From Clavelina lepadiformis (Eukaryota > Chordata > Ascidiacea > Aplousobranchia > Clavelinidae): DNA of 64,000 bases. The notes under the pieces are model-generated. The model made no database searches, was not told the origin of the DNA, and saw nothing but the letters and a program-made list of their open reading frames with translations. A program made the translations under genes and the position numbers. The stretch is from the NCBI RefSeq assembly GCF_947623445.1, contig NC_135246.1, positions 19,154,288 through 19,218,287 of the forward strand. The letters are read 5' to 3'. The stretch's first letter is position 1. Every line of letters begins with the position of its first letter. Positions 24,983 to 38,388 of the stretch are shown here, piece after piece.

Positions 24983-25594
24983 CAGGGGTGGGCAAACTTT
25001 TCGTACTGAGGGCCACATTTGAAAAAATGTTGCAGCCGGCGGGCCGCACATTTTCATTACAAAGTAGGAAAATTTACCCGGTGTGTAAATAAACGCATAT
25101 TCATATTAAGCACAATTTTTGTATTCCACACTCAGTTACGTTTAAATCTATGCAATCATCATCACAAAATTTAATGAGACTTGTGCAACTGTTCACAGTT
25201 TTACGGTTACGGTAGGCCTACGGTAGCCGCTACCGTAATTGTATTTTATGATCAAACAATTGAATCAAGCAATGCGTGAGAAGTGTATGTTGCAATACAT
25301 GCTCGACTGACGCCTTACGGTATTACGGTAGCCGCTACCGTAATTGTATTTTATGATCAAACAATTGAATCAAGCAATGCGTGAGAAGTGTATGTTGCAA
25401 TACATGCGCGACTGACGTGTGTGTGTTTACGCACTGAAAGTGAAGAGAAAAACACACTCGTAAAGGGAATAATATTTTGTCATGTAACCTGTTTAATTAA
25501 AACAATAAGTGATGAGTAGGAGTTTCTGCAAGTGCCGGCGGGCCGCAGAAAATGGACCCGCGGGCCGCATGCGGCCGTAGTTTGCCCACCCCTG
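24983..25594. mobile_element. hAT-type MITE
   Basis: Ends CAGGGGTGGGCAAACTTTTC and, inverted, AGTTTGCCCACCCCTG. A perfect 8-bp duplication GTATAGCC lies at 24975-24982 and 25595-25602. GCCGGCGGGCCGC blocks lie inside both ends. No transposase. The intact ends and duplication suggest a fairly recent insertion. It lies upstream of the Raptor start. Confidence 0.92.
25219..25417. repeat. 105-bp tandem duplication inside the MITE
   Basis: Two head-to-tail copies with a 105-bp period. Each begins TACGGTAGCCGCTACCGTAA and runs through GATCAAACAATTGAATCAAG to GACTGACG. The copies are almost identical, with a CTCG/GCGCG-type difference near the end. The repeat starts with a small palindrome (CGGTAGCCGCTACCG). 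Confidence 0.9.
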
Positions 25595-25602
25595 GTATAG
25601 CC

Positions 25603-28600
25603 AGACTACGGAACAGATGCACTCAATACTGATTTACATGAATTCCAGTGCTGCATTTAAGGTGCGTTATTTTGCACTTCTGCACTTAATGACTTGGACA
25701 AAACTTGTGTACAATTTATTTTCAATTGATTGTCTTCCATTACTGGATTGTCAAGAGGCAGTTTTCTATCACTGGAAATTACAACAGCGTTTAACAAGAA
25801 ATCGGGCACGCAAAGATAAATATTTCGGTGTGACACTGAAAGCAGACACAGAGCAGACACTGAAGCTTTAATTCTTTGTTTATTTATTGTAACTTGGTGT
25901 TCAAACAACAAGCTTTTTTATTTGTTTAGTATAAATGAGCATGAAGATAAAAAATGTTGATGAAACTTCTGCATGTAACTGCCACAGTTTCAACTATGGC
26001 TGAACAGGAGCAATTGTCATAGCTGCGGCTGCCCAGCCCAAGTGCATTACAACGGCATTACAACTGGGAGTTTCCCAAGGAAGCATGATTACGAGATTGG
26101 CGCTTAAACTACTCCACTACGGCGCCGACAAATTTTGTGGAACTTTTAGATAGGCTATGGGGCTTGCTGTATAAAATCGCGTTTGTCTATGCGTGTTTAA
26201 AGTCGTGCGTCTTCTGTAGACAAAGAGAAGGTTGGACAGACAGTTCAAGAATGCTGAAGAACACTGGGGCAGACGACCTAGATGACCGTGAGGTCTTTCC
26301 GCTGCCCCACACCTATCAATCATGTTACGATCCTTTTTAGTTTTGTTTTAAATGGTGAAATAAACTCTCTCTCTCTCATTATTTTGACCAATGACAAACA
26401 AACTGACAATCTGCATTCCAAATCTGACTTCGTTCAAGTCAAACAACCAAATAAGCTAACTCAGCAGCAGGCTGCAGAGTTTATTAATTGTCATCCGCGC
26501 GCAACCTTTCAAATTGGGACTAACTTAATTACAAAAAGCCTTTTTCACCGGAAAAATAAGTAGTTGGAGCGTTATTTCCAATGAATAACAAAAGGTGAAA
26601 GTTGTTGTACTAGTCACAGTTACCAGTTGATTTACTGCAAGCCTTAGGCTACCTAGGCCTAAGACGGAGCGGAAAGTTCTTCACACATGAACAACCCTCA
26701 CACGGACTCTAAGGACAACAATAGTTTACGGAATGAATTAAGCGAGGCGTCTGAGGAATCTCGGAAAATGCAAATAATAATTTACAAAATCTCAAAAATA
26801 CCATTTTTTATTTTTATAACGACTGATAACGAAAATAAATTGTAATGGGTAGGGTAAACTAGCATCATTAATAAGTTAATAAAACAAATAAATGTATTTA
26901 CAAAAGATTTTTGAAGCAAATTCTAACCGCTTTTTTGAAAAATAAAAATGATTAAAAATTGTCAGTGATCGATATCTGGATATCACCAATTTACGCTAAA
27001 TATCGCCGAGACTGTGAAACAACGTTCTCTAGAAAGATTGAAAATTTTCCTATTTTCCTAGTTTCCTTTTTTTGTATTCTAATGAATTGTTTATTTTTCG
27101 TCATTAATTAACTAGTAACTATTTTTCGCCGTTAACTAATTATACCTATTAACTAGCTATTGTTCGCCGATAGTAAGTTAGAATGCTAACCGTTGTAGTA
27201 ATAGCACAATAAAACACATTCTCACGGACAAATTAAATGGACACGGACTTAGTTAAAACTGTAAATATTTCTAAGTTTCTTAGATTTCTAACTTTCAGTA
27301 AACAAGTTTTGCATTCATCAGAGCCTTTACATTTTAATTTGGTTTCGACTTCGAGCAACAAATTAGCGCAGCTCTAAACCAACCACTAAAGTCAAACTTT
27401 ATAGGCTACTACTTCAATTAAGGAAATTTAAATTTCTATGCATCGTTTCTTGTTGCCTATACAGTATGCTAACTGCCTGCCTGCCTGAAGCAACACAATT
27501 TGCCGATAAAATTATTAGGCAACTCAATTCCCTGTTGGAGCATCCTTTCTCTCTCAAATTTAGACCTCATCCACACATAGTAGGTAGCTGTGTGCTATCA
27601 GCACATATTCCTGGTAAAACTTCACATCAACAGCCAACCTCAGTAGTCAGTACTTGGCACACTTTTCAATCAGGCAAATGACGGCAGCAAGTTGGTCTTT
27701 ATTTGCATGAATAAGCAGCAACTAACAGTAACAGCTGGCCACGCTAAGGCTTCACGCTGTGATATAAGATTAACCTCAATCCCTGGTTTTACGCCAGCCA
27801 CGGCCACTCTACTAACAGAAGATAAGATGTTGGATATTTCACAGCAGGACATCGTCACCATTGGCGTAAGAGGAAGGTTTTCTTGGTGAGGATTTTCCGA
27901 GGTAGTAGCCTACGTTACATTCAGGTACATGATAGTTACAACACTGTTTACTTTTATACTAAAACACTCCCCTATAGCACATGCCAATTAGCCTTACTTG
28001 GATGTTTTATCTATGCCGTATAAACTATCGACATTATAATGCAAACGTGTCATTACTATTAGGTTACTTTTTTTTTGTAACACTGAATATTATAAACGGT
28101 GCAATTTGCATTTTTATGACCCAAATAGGACCAGAATTTTTTTCCTGTTGTAGCTAAGAATGGAAATGTTGTATCTGAATTAGAAATGCATTAGAATACG
28201 TATAACTATAAAAGTCTCCCGTAGGAGACGTTTAACAAAGTCACTTGGCTGACAGTAACAGACTTTAATGTAGGCTACTAAGTCGAACCCTGAATTATTT
28301 AATTGCTTTTAACGTAGGGCAACTCTAATTTTTTGCTGACAGGTAAGAACTAGCTTTCAAACCCCTAAAATATAGTTTTGCATATAACCCAGGACATGTG
28401 CAGGACAATGCAGTTTCTTTTAACACATGAATTCCGAGACCGATATGAAATTTTAAGAGACCGTCGCCTTTGAGGAGCCGTATAGGCTAAATATAACTAA
28501 ATATAAATTTTGAGAGACCGTTGGAAAAATGTGAGAGATCGTTTGGGTTCCCAAAAACACCTTAGGACTTAGGAGTACCGCTTTGTTGGACAGATAGGCT

Positions 28601-30127
28601 AATAAATGAACAACAGGACACAATGTCTAATTGCGCGTTGATTGACCAAATCTTAACGCCAAGCGACACTTTTTATCTTGGCGCAACACCAAACCAACTG
28701 AAAGCATTTAAGACGATGCATTATAGCGCCCCTTGTTTCCTAATATTCTGCATTCACGTTTGCAGACTGCGTTGATTAGAACCCCTTAAAGAATTTATTG
28801 GTGCATGAAAAACAAATTGCAACCGCCTATTTGACCATTGTTTGCAACTTTGCGTCGTGTTGCAACGCCAATACGCGGGTGTTGTATTATACAGTAAGGC
28901 ACGTAGCCTACGTCGGCAAATTGGAAGATGGCCTAAATCCAAAGGGGTTTTAAGTAGGCGCTATAGAATATTGACACAATTAACAAATGTTTACTTAACT
29001 GTTTTCTGCTTAATGACAAACTTTGTTTAGAGTTAACTGACGAATTTAAAAAAGTTTACATTTACGCGTAGACTACTTGTAGCCTACCGCTCTTTTTTGA
29101 CATCAGTAATGTTGAAAAGCAGTTTATCAAAATTTTGTTGCACCAGTTCTGCTCTGATTTGTATTGGATGCACACATTTACTTCGTTCAGCAAACTTGAG
29201 TTTACATAGTTCGTTCCTTCTTAAAACTATTTCTTATAGTTTAACTACATTTCTTCATTTAATCTGAGTTTTTCGCTTGGTTAGAGTTAGCTTGCAACAC
29301 AAAGTTTATATTTTTCCTTTGAAATGTTGTTATGTACTTTATTTTGTAACTTCGTAATTCTATATGTTTTATTTTTTTATTATCACCGTATTAGTTAAGT
29401 ATGCATGATTATGACATCACAACCATGCGTCATAATTGTTCCTAAGTGGGCTAATTCAGCACGTTGTAACCTAGCAATTGCAATTTTAACACTTGCAATT
29501 CATGCAAACACTTTGTAGTATGTAAATGGTAAAAGCTTCAACTAAAGTTATAATTAGAACCTATCAAATTAACTGGCTTGTGTATTTTTTTGTCAGAAAT
29601 TTTAGCTATCAACAGTGTTAAGATGTCGATGGATTGCGACGTCTCATTATTCACAATTTAATGCTGTCACCTGCAACTGTCTGTCAGGTCTGCCGATATG
29701 CCTTTCTGTACATCGACGATCCGTATTGTGGTGTCTCCGCTGTGAGGGTTTATTTGTTTTCTTTGAAAAAAAAACTGCTTTTCGAAAATTGTTTGTCGGA
29801 TTCAGAAGGTAATCTTTAACTAGTTTTGCGTCTGATTAGTCTTAGCATCGTTGCGACATAGACAGACGAACCAAGCAATCAAAGTTAAAGCCTAAAAAAT
29901 AATTGATCGATAGAGTAGGAAAAAACATATTTTAGTATATCAAAAAGGTAATTATAATAAAATTAAGTTAATTTGACAGCATAGGTCGGAAACAATTCGC
30001 TTAAAACATAAAACTAATCAACTTTGGAAAAGCGGACATTGCTCATCTAAATAAGTGAATAACAATCGCATATAACGTAATTAAGCGTCTTCATTTGCTG
30101 AGTTAAAGCAAAGTCCGCGTCAAGTAA
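25603..30127. other. Gene-free stretch upstream of PAQR A
   Basis: No recognised gene. Near 26100-26390 a non-coding-looking segment ends in GTGAAATAAACTCTCTCTCT, a shape seen at LINE or SINE 3' ends with a short-repeat tail, but I cannot confirm a family. The rest is AT-rich unique-looking DNA that probably includes the untranslated leader or promoter of the PAQR gene starting at 30128. Confidence 0.4.
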
Positions 30128-33100
30128 ATGCAAACAAGCGCCACTAACAAGATGAGAAGAGGTGAAAATGGGGCAACTAACGGTAACTTGGTCAGGGACG
30201 ATGAAAATCATACCTTGTCTGTCATCTCGGAAGACGACATCTGCTCAACACAAGGGGTCAAGCCGCGTCGTCAATCGAAAATTGGACAACAACTAAGCGC
30301 CGCGTACAAGTAAGTGTAGTTTTGTCTTTAGCGAAATCGAGGGCAACCGCGGTCGTGTTTATTGCCATTGCCGACAGCCGACTGATAACCCCGTCAATCA
30401 AAATTATTGTTTGTCTTTTGCCATGATAAGGTTTGTGTAGCCTGCACGGCTAATATTAGGCAATAATTGGGGTCAATGTACGAGTGAAGACTATACTTAC
30501 GACAGAAACTTCTTACGTAGATACTTTTGTCTGTTTCTAAAATGGAAGTACCGATAAACTATTTTGTTTGGTAAAGTACGGCAGTCAAAAAGTGTTCTAT
30601 TTTCATCTGGGGCAGCATGTTGGCATAACCTCATTACACCGCGGTTATACAAAGGATTTCGTTTTGTAGCAATAAGTACGACACCTGGCTACGTTCGTTT
30701 GGTCTGAAACCTTGTTGGGAAGTTCCGAAAGACGTCATTGAAATTTACATCTGGCACGGATACAGACCTAATCCGTCGTCAATTGTCTACTGCTTAAAAA
30801 GGTATCTTTTGATACGGAACTTGCTGTAAAAGTAGCCTAATATATTACTCGATTGGACGGACTATTATTATCTGTGAATGTATGTTTTGTGTACATTTAT
30901 ATTTCTTGAACCACTTGCCTTAATATCTGCAAATGCGGACTTGCTTGCACTAATTGTCATAAGGCGGCATCGTGTAGAATCTGATGAGTTCGCTACTTTA
31001 TCGTTGATTGACGTACTTGACAATTTCGGAGTAAAGCGACAGCATGTTTGACAAGTCAAGCCTGGAACAAACAAAAGCATGATTATTATTTTTCAAACAG
31101 TGCTTTCTATCCATCCAACGAGACTCTGAACGTGTGGACACACTTCATACCGTGCCTTCTGTTGCTATGGCGACTACAGAACATTTTCTCTTCATTTGAA
31201 AACCCGACGGCAATGATAACTTATCCATTTTGGATTTACTCTTTTGGTAGGTGAACATTCCATTGACTGTTCTAATTAATCTAAAGTGCTTTAATGCAAG
31301 TAGGCTACTTGAATTAATCATTTTTCGGTTTTTGCCGCGCTATGTGCCACAGTATTATGCTGGTAGTAATGGTGGGCTGGTGGCGCTAAAGTGCTTTAAC
31401 CAATTCTTTCATTATATCACTTATATCAAAGCAATTACTAAATAATAACGGACAAACGTTGTGATGTTGCAGTTTCCACGGGCCTCGTGTCAGGCGGAAG
31501 GTGTGATTATTTCGGCCGAAAAACGTTTTCATTTTACGGCATTGCTTCCTTTATCCAAATATTTTTGCAAGTTGTATACACGTTTGCAATCAAAGAAAAA
31601 TTAAATTGGTGTTTCGTATTTTGACGACTAGCTTTAAAGCACTTGAAACTATTCCTTAAAAATAAAAACATTTATGAGTTTTTCGCTGAAAATTTGTCAC
31701 GTGCCCCGCAATCAAGTTACTTTAAGCTTGAGAAAACTAACTCGTATATTTATCACATACAGGATGCTGTTTCATCTTCTTGCTTAGTGCAAGTGCTCAT
31801 CTTTTCAATTGCCACTCCGCAATGGCGCAGGAATTTTGCTTCTGTCTCGATTATGGCGGCATTTTTGTTTTTGGTCTTTCTTCCGCCATTTGCATCCACT
31901 TTTATATTTGCTCTTATGGGTGTTTCGTGCTTGACACAGGTACGGAAAGACAATCGACCTTTTAAATGCAAGTTTATTTTAGTAAGCTATGCAGGGAAAT
32001 ATTTTGCAATATAGGCTACCATAAAAGCCATTAGTTCCATTATGAGGTTTGGTAACCCTAAAAGTTACCGAAGTGACACTGCGCACTAAGACTGTAGCTT
32101 TGTAGGCCAAAAATGTGTGCTAATCAAATAAAGCCAGATTTCATGTTGCTACCATTGATGCTATAGAACACATGCCTTTGCCGTATCCGTACGTGATACT
32201 TTTCATGGTCATGGTCTCCACTTACGTGTCCTGCCAGTCGAGATTTCCCAATTGTCGAGCCAAGTATTTGATGCGTTTCATGCCCGGAGTACTTTCTCAC
32301 GTTGTTTGCACTTTTCCTTGTGCTGTGAGGTAAACAAAGTTACAAAAAGGTGAAAATACAAAGTGTATGGTATCATACTAAAAGTGTTTTTTTAAGAGGT
32401 AAAAAAGTCAGAATAAGTTAAGAAGTCACAAACTGTGACTTTGTAGTCCTAGCTAAGCCTAGCCTAGCCAAGCTGTTCGGTACTTTTTAGAATGTTTAAA
32501 ATATCATCATTCTCTCTTCGTTTACTTCAGGTTCTCGATGTTACGACATCATGTTCGACTGGCGCCTAGTCAAACTACAACCTGCCAACTCGGCGAAGAT
32601 CCCGCGTACTGGTTCTTTTTCCATATTTTTTCCTACCTTGTTGCAGTTGCTTTCGTTGCATTCAGATTTCCGGAAAAATGGAAACCAGGCAAAAGCTTTC
32701 TTGCAATTTTGCTTAATATAAAGATACTTTTGCTTAATCTTTAAAATCAATTTATAACTCAGGTTGTGTTCAATAATCACAAAACGTAGCCTAGTTTTTA
32801 ATTGCATGTTATTTTCAAACATAAATTTATTAAGATATCTTTGCGATTAACGCATCATTGCCTTTGACTGATAAATAATTTTGTGCTTTGAATATTCAGG
32901 ACATTTCGACATTGTTGGCAACTCCCATCAGTGGTTCCACATTTTTACAGCTCTTGGCATGTATTGCGAACACTTGATGGCGGAAGACTCGCTTCGTCAC
33001 GCTCTAGCGCTCATAGAGGCCGGGTAAGCTATGAAAGAAAGCTTAGCTCAATACCCCAGTTTACTTGCACATTGGACTAATGCAGAGAAAATAACTGAAA

Positions 33101-33320
33101 CACTGTTGTGGGACACTTTTAAAGCAGCTACCTGTCAGCCTACTGTTTAATACTGTGCTATGTGTTCAGGGATTTAGATGAAGACCAATTTGGTATAAAC
33201 GAATGGACAACGATTGTGCCCATGGTCCTGATCGTGTTAGCTGTGCTGATTATTAGCTGCAAAATGGCAATACGTTTAGCTCCTCTAGTGCACGAAAATC
33301 GAAAACAGAGTTGCCACTAG
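30128..33320 (+). CDS. Class II PAQR receptor, paralogue A
   Basis: Progestin and adipoQ receptor family, membrane progestin receptor-like; a multi-pass membrane protein. Exons 30128-30309, 30670-30801, 31101-31246, 31763-31939, 32167-32329, 32531-32688, 32900-33023, 33170-33320 total 1,233 bp in frame (410 aa). All three family motifs are present: ETLNVWTH (112-119), SASAHLFNCH followed by LDYGGI (Ser162, His166, Asp183), and GNSHQWFH (His329, His333). These residues form the presumed metal-binding, ceramidase-like site of the family. Exon 2 carries the mPR-type IWHGYRPNPSSIVYCLKR before the first membrane helix. The first exon encodes a hydrophilic 60-residue N-terminus. The intron after 32688 begins GCAAAA rather than GT. 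An AATAAA lies about 200 bp downstream. Paralogues B and C follow in inverted orientation. I cannot assign a specific PAQR number. Confidence 0.9.
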
Positions 33321-33518
33321 TTGAAACATACAAAGAGATTAGGCAACATAATTTGGTAGCAAGCATACGCTTTATTGTAATTTTGGAATAACTGTTTCTG
33401 TGCATGAGATCAATACAATCGTTTAAAATGTTTACTTGCATCTAATTTTTTTTACTTTATGCATTTTTTTGTAATTGTCTTTTTTGGTTGCTCATATAAT
33501 TAAGGAAGTTAATACGCA

Positions 33519-33524
33519 AATAAA
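33519..33524 (+). terminator. Candidate poly(A) signal of PAQR A
   Basis: AATAAA about 200 bp after the stop at 33318-33320, in a T-rich context. A plausible cleavage signal, not proven. Confidence 0.45.
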
Positions 33525-33771
33525 AAGATGGAAATCAAAAATGATATTTTTCACGACATTTATCAACTTTTATGAGACTCGTGTACAAGAGTTTGGTTAA
33601 ACTTTTAAGTCATTGAAAATTACAGTAGTTCGTTTAGTGAATGAAGATAGCCTACACAAAATTTTACAAGCTAGTCGACCGTTTCGAAAAACTTTATAAT
33701 AATAAAGAGATTTAAAAACAAACACTTTTTCACATGTTCAATAAAACGATATACAAAGTTGTAATTCCAAT

Positions 33772-33777
33772 TTTATT
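33772..33777 (-). terminator. Poly(A) signal overlapping the TSSK stop
   Basis: On the minus strand the coding region ends TGAATAAA, so the AATAAA begins on the last base of the stop codon. If used, the 3' UTR would be only about 20 nt. Confidence 0.4.
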
Positions 33778-34889
33778 CAAGTTGCAACAGATTCCGAAAC
33801 AGTACGTTGGGTGGTTTCAAGGCCACTTGAGTTCCCGCTTTTCACAATTGCACTATCTGACCCAGCACGGTTAGCTGCGGGTCTATTTATGTGAATCCAC
33901 TCATGAGCAAGAATTTGCCTCATATTCAAGCGCTTTTTGAGGTCATAAGTAAGTATGCCTTGCATGAGTGATTTTGCCGGCAAACTTAGTCTCTGTTCTA
34001 AGTTGGGTGTGAGACGCAACGGCATGCGTTGATCCATAATTAGCGAACGCATATTCCCGTCGCGGAATGGCATGAGCGCACAATTCATGACAAACAGTAT
34101 CACTCCAGTGCTCCAAATATCAGCCTTGGCTCCGTGGTAAGGTATGCCCTGCGTGTAAGAATTGACATGGATTATACTGTACCTACGAACGAAAACTAGG
34201 TTTTAAAAAAGTTGGAAACAGTTCGGCCTGTTTTTTTATAAGTTCAATAGGCTAACTTAATGTTCTTATGCATGGAAATGCCTGATAGTGTTTTGCTCCC
34301 GAACCTGAAGTATTTCTGGAGCTGCGTACGCAGCACTTCCGCAATAAGTCTTGCTTAAATCTTGCTTGGACATCTGTCGGGCAAATCCAAAATCGGCAAG
34401 TTTTATCCGATTTTTACTATTTAACAGGATATTTTCACACTTCAGGTCTCTATGCACTATGTTACGTTCATGGAGATAGGACAGTCCCTGAGCGATTTGC
34501 TTGAAGAAGCATGCCGACTCTTGTTCTTTTAACGCGCCCCGAAGCTGTATATAGGACAACATATCGCCGTGACCAGCGAATTCCAACGCAAGATAGGTCT
34601 TCTTGCACCCGTTGAATATTTCCATTGTCTTGATGACATTTGGATGATTTAAAATTTGAACGATTTTAATTTCTCGAGGAAGGAATTTTTCTTTAAAATC
34701 TTGAGGCATATCCGGGTCGTTTATGATCTTCAGGGCGACTTTGATGCCCTTCGGAGCGCCGGGACGCTGCCAGATCGCGCTTTTAACAGTGGCATAGCTA
34801 CCCTGGCCTAAGTCTGAACCTAAAACATAACCTTTCTTCTGAAGCAAAGCCGTTTCGCTGCGGAACAACGTCATTAGCTTGTGCAACAT
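33777..34889 (-). CDS. TSSK-type serine/threonine kinase
   Basis: Testis-specific serine kinase family, which acts in late sperm development in animals. Two coding exons, 34305-34889 and 33777-34148, with a 156-bp intron (donor GTTCGG, acceptor CACGCAG) and phase 0, giving 318 aa from this Met (313 from 34874). The kinase core is complete: Gly loop GQGSYATV (28-35), catalytic Lys54 in VALK, Glu73 in LPREI, HRDLKCEN (146-153), DFGFARQ (166-172), and YAAPEIL with the TSSK-like CGSAAYAAPE context. The second exon gives GIPYHGAKADIWSTGVILFV and a Ser/Ala-rich tail. An upstream in-frame Met at 34928 adds only non-conserved residues. The gene converges on PAQR A. Its stop codon overlaps an AATAAA. 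Confidence 0.9.
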
Positions 34890-37800
34890 CCATTCGTATT
34901 TGAAACACCGGTAGTTTAGTAAAAACACAGCAGTTATTTGGGAAATCAGCTTTTCTCATAACATGCTGGGCATATTTGCTATTATTTGTAGGCAAATTAC
35001 TTGCAATATTCACTCTTTATTGCGTCATAATAAATTACACGTTGCCACAATTAGGGCAATAAATTTATTATGCCAATTAAGTGAAACTAGAGCGCCAGAC
35101 TAGCAATTATCCTAACTGTAAAATCCGAGTTTGATGCTCGGCGGCGTTACGCTACCGTGCAATGAACTTAGACAAGATATTGACAATGCTTTTTTTCTTT
35201 TTCACTGGTTGTCATAAAAAGTTCAAATTTTAATGGACAAAAAAATATCAATGCCAGATAAAAAATGAGATAGATCTCCCTCAGCTTGGTAGCTGCTGCT
35301 CAGGAAGCAAAGAGTTATTGCCTATTTGTGTTAAAGCTTCAATAAGTTATTCGAAAACCATATTTTTCCGATGCTGTGAAAGAATAAATACTGATTTATT
35401 TTGTAATGGAATGATTGGTTATTGTTGTTGAACTTGACTGTACCAGTCACTCCAATACAATCTTTGATTGTCTGAATGTTTATTGTCTTCGATATAATGA
35501 GTCTCAAGGCCGTTGTTTGCTTAATCAATCCTAGACTCGTCTGTTCAGCTAAAAGCTGATTGTCTTGTGAAGCCGACAAGCAGAGTTGTCTGACCTGACA
35601 CTGAGCTTGTCTTAAATTGTACTGTTCAATAGTTTGCACAAATTGTTGATTGTATAAACTGGCTATATTGATTCTTCGTTGTACGATTACAAATTGACAG
35701 AACATTGGCACATCAACAGTATTTCATTTAACAGTTAATGTAATAGCATTGTGGCTTAGCTATTTTCAACTGCATTAATTTGCTGATTGCTGATTATTCC
35801 CAGACTTGTTAATTCGTACTGCCATACGCTAACAAACTTATTTTCGATAAACTGAACGCATACGAAAAAGGCGAAAGTATTACGTCACAACAATGGTACA
35901 GGAAGTGATTGTGGCTCGTGTTACTCTTAGCTAAAACGACATACAAGTACTAGAATTGAAATCTCACATAATCTGTATATTAGTTTTGGTTATAATCACA
36001 ATATTATCACAATTTGTTCAGAAATGTTTTTTGATTTGTTTCGTTTCTTTTCGTTTTGGTGTTTGTTCGTCGAATGAGTAAGGTTGCAGAATACCTACAA
36101 GAGCAAACTGGGGTTTGTAACCGCAGTCTTAAACTCTTAACCGCTTTTTATTTTGGTTTTTGCGTAAATGATTTTATCTCTTTGGAAACACTGGTTTTGG
36201 AAAATAGCTGTAACAGTTAAATCGAATTTGGGTATTTCCAAAACTATTGCAACTGAGTGGGAAATTTTTGTTGACATACATTGCTGACTGCAATCTGCAC
36301 ATAAAGCAGATCTGTCTGCGCAGGCCTACAGACTTAACAAGGAACCACGTTATGCGTTATGTGAGCAAAGAGCAAGTGGGCCAGGTATACAAAGACTTAC
36401 ATGCATTTGCAGTCTTAGAAATGTTATGACGCTTTAGGTTTCGTCACAATGGATAGCTGTATTTGACTTAGCTATCGTCTTGGTTGGCATACGAGTCCCT
36501 CTCACTTCTGACCGTGAAGTTTGATTTTTCGGTTTACATCAATACGTAAATGTTATTTAACGTACATTTACCTATTGATAAATCGCCTGCAAAAATAATG
36601 AATACCCCAGCAGCAACAGAATACACTTTTATTATAGCCTTCAGTCGCCCAACAAATGTAATTCAGGTAATCACGTTTTAATGCACTCGTTTTACTGTAT
36701 CCCCATCAACTCTCTTAGACTCGCAACCAAACCATCCCCTTTTTTAGCATAAATCTTTTTTGTCCGTTCGTTGTTTTTCTTCAAAAGTTGCATCATCCTG
36801 GCCAAGTTTGACCTCTGACGTATTTGTTTTCCAATTTCCGAACCAGTTCAATCAAGGTCTTCACATTATCATTTCTGATGCAGATGTTTTTCTGCACGTA
36901 GGCTATGACGTGACACAGAGTCACGTGGTTTGGTTGTCACAATGTATCCTGACAAATACCAAAAATGGATAGGCATATAGTACCTGTACCGTATTGTGAT
37001 TTGTGCGCGGTAACTGTTGTCCTTTCATTGTCTGGTGTTAACATCGAAAAATTGTCAAACTGACCAGATTGCAAAATTTCCTGTTTTTCATAACAAATTT
37101 CCCGTGCAACAAGTAGAATCAACTCGTAACAAATTAGTCTGCAGGTTAAAATTTCCCCAACACTTTCCAAACTGTTAAACTGAACTATGAACTACACACA
37201 ACTTGATACAGTGATATGTATAAGTTCCTCGATAGGTGTGGAGCGCTTTTAAGTCTCAATTAATGCTAGATAGTTTTTTAGCACGCACCAGACTAAAATG
37301 TATGGCAGTTGTTTAGTGCTTATAATGACTGCAGTAATGAAAAAGGATTTAAGTTCTTGGTTTATCTGATATATACTTTCAAACAACTAACTTTGCCTTG
37401 TTTGAGTATTACAAGAATGGGGTAAATGGGCAAACTTAGGCGTAAAATTTAACACTACTTATGTATTCATGCATGTTGATAAAACTCCTACGTGTATTTG
37501 CCGCCCTTTCCACTATGGAAGACACCTCCTGATAATTCTTAATTTTTTATATTTATTTCCATGCTGCTGTGAACAAGATAGTAAAGACTAAATTCTGGCA
37601 GATAGTATAGATAGCAGATACCGATTTAGTGTAGGTAAAAATAGCACATTTTGAATGCATTTTCTTGCGTTAAACAGTTAACGTTGACTGTTTATTTTGC
37701 CATACTAACCTTATATATGTTATGTAAGTTTGTTTTATTTGTTATTGAAACTTGTAATGAAACTTTATTAAGTCACAATGTCAATGAAATTTAACTGTCT

Positions 37801-38388
37801 GTTGCTGTATAATTTTCCCTAATCGCAACCACTTGTCTTAAACAATGCAATTTACCAGCAAAATAATTGTTTTGTCATATAAATCGTATGTGCAGGGAAA
37901 CATTCGACCCATTGATAAATTTTTTTGTGCGTGCCAATGTGGTTTCTGGGTAGACACTATTGTTACATGTAATGTTCAAAAGTGGCAGAAAAATTTTTCA
38001 TGTTTGCTTTGTAAAATTGACATTCATTGCACAAGTCGCAACTTGTTAAGAATCATTTAAATGGAGTTTTAAAATTTATGACTGCAGACAGTGCCAGGGA
38101 TGTTTCTTAATTTGCCTTTTGTTCTAGGTTGGACATAGTAGAATGACTGTGGGTCAAGAGATCAAGTATGCAAATCCTTCAGGTCTACTGCACAGATGTC
38201 ACCTAACAACCACAACTACTTACAGGTTTTGTAACTTTTATTGTAAACGGAAAGGCGACTCCAAATCTTGTCTTTCGTTGATTGAACCTCTTTAATTAGT
38301 GTTATGGGGTACAAGTCAATAATCTCCACGTGGTGTTCCCTGGAAACCAAAGAGTAACTCCATTTGCAAGAGTAAGAGAACTCTCTAG
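34890..38388. other. Intergenic, little recognisable content
   Basis: Apart from the weak Gln-rich ORF at 35331-35711 and a possible first piece of a PH-domain gene near 38224-38290, I see no gene, RNA or repeat family here. Confidence 0.45.
35331..35711 (-). CDS. Hypothetical Gln-rich ORF, 126 aa
   Basis: ATG-initiated open frame, Gln- and Ser-rich in the first two thirds (SLYNQQFVQTIEQYNLRQAQ), which could form a helix. No signal peptide, membrane helix or known domain is visible. It lies head to head with nothing recognisable and about 400 bp upstream of the TSSK gene. In AT-rich DNA a frame of this length can arise by chance. Confidence 0.2.
   Translation of the reverse strand: MPMFCQFVIVQRRINIASLYNQQFVQTIEQYNLRQAQCQVRQLCLSASQDNQLLAEQTSLGLIKQTTALRLIISKTINIQTIKDCIGVTGTVKFNNNNQSFHYKINQYLFFHSIGKIWFSNNLLKL

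Noticed and set aside
26100-26390. Possible LINE/SINE 3' tail ending AAATAAACTCTCTCTCT
   Set aside because: No recognisable coding remnant or second copy in the window; only noted within the gene-free stretch.
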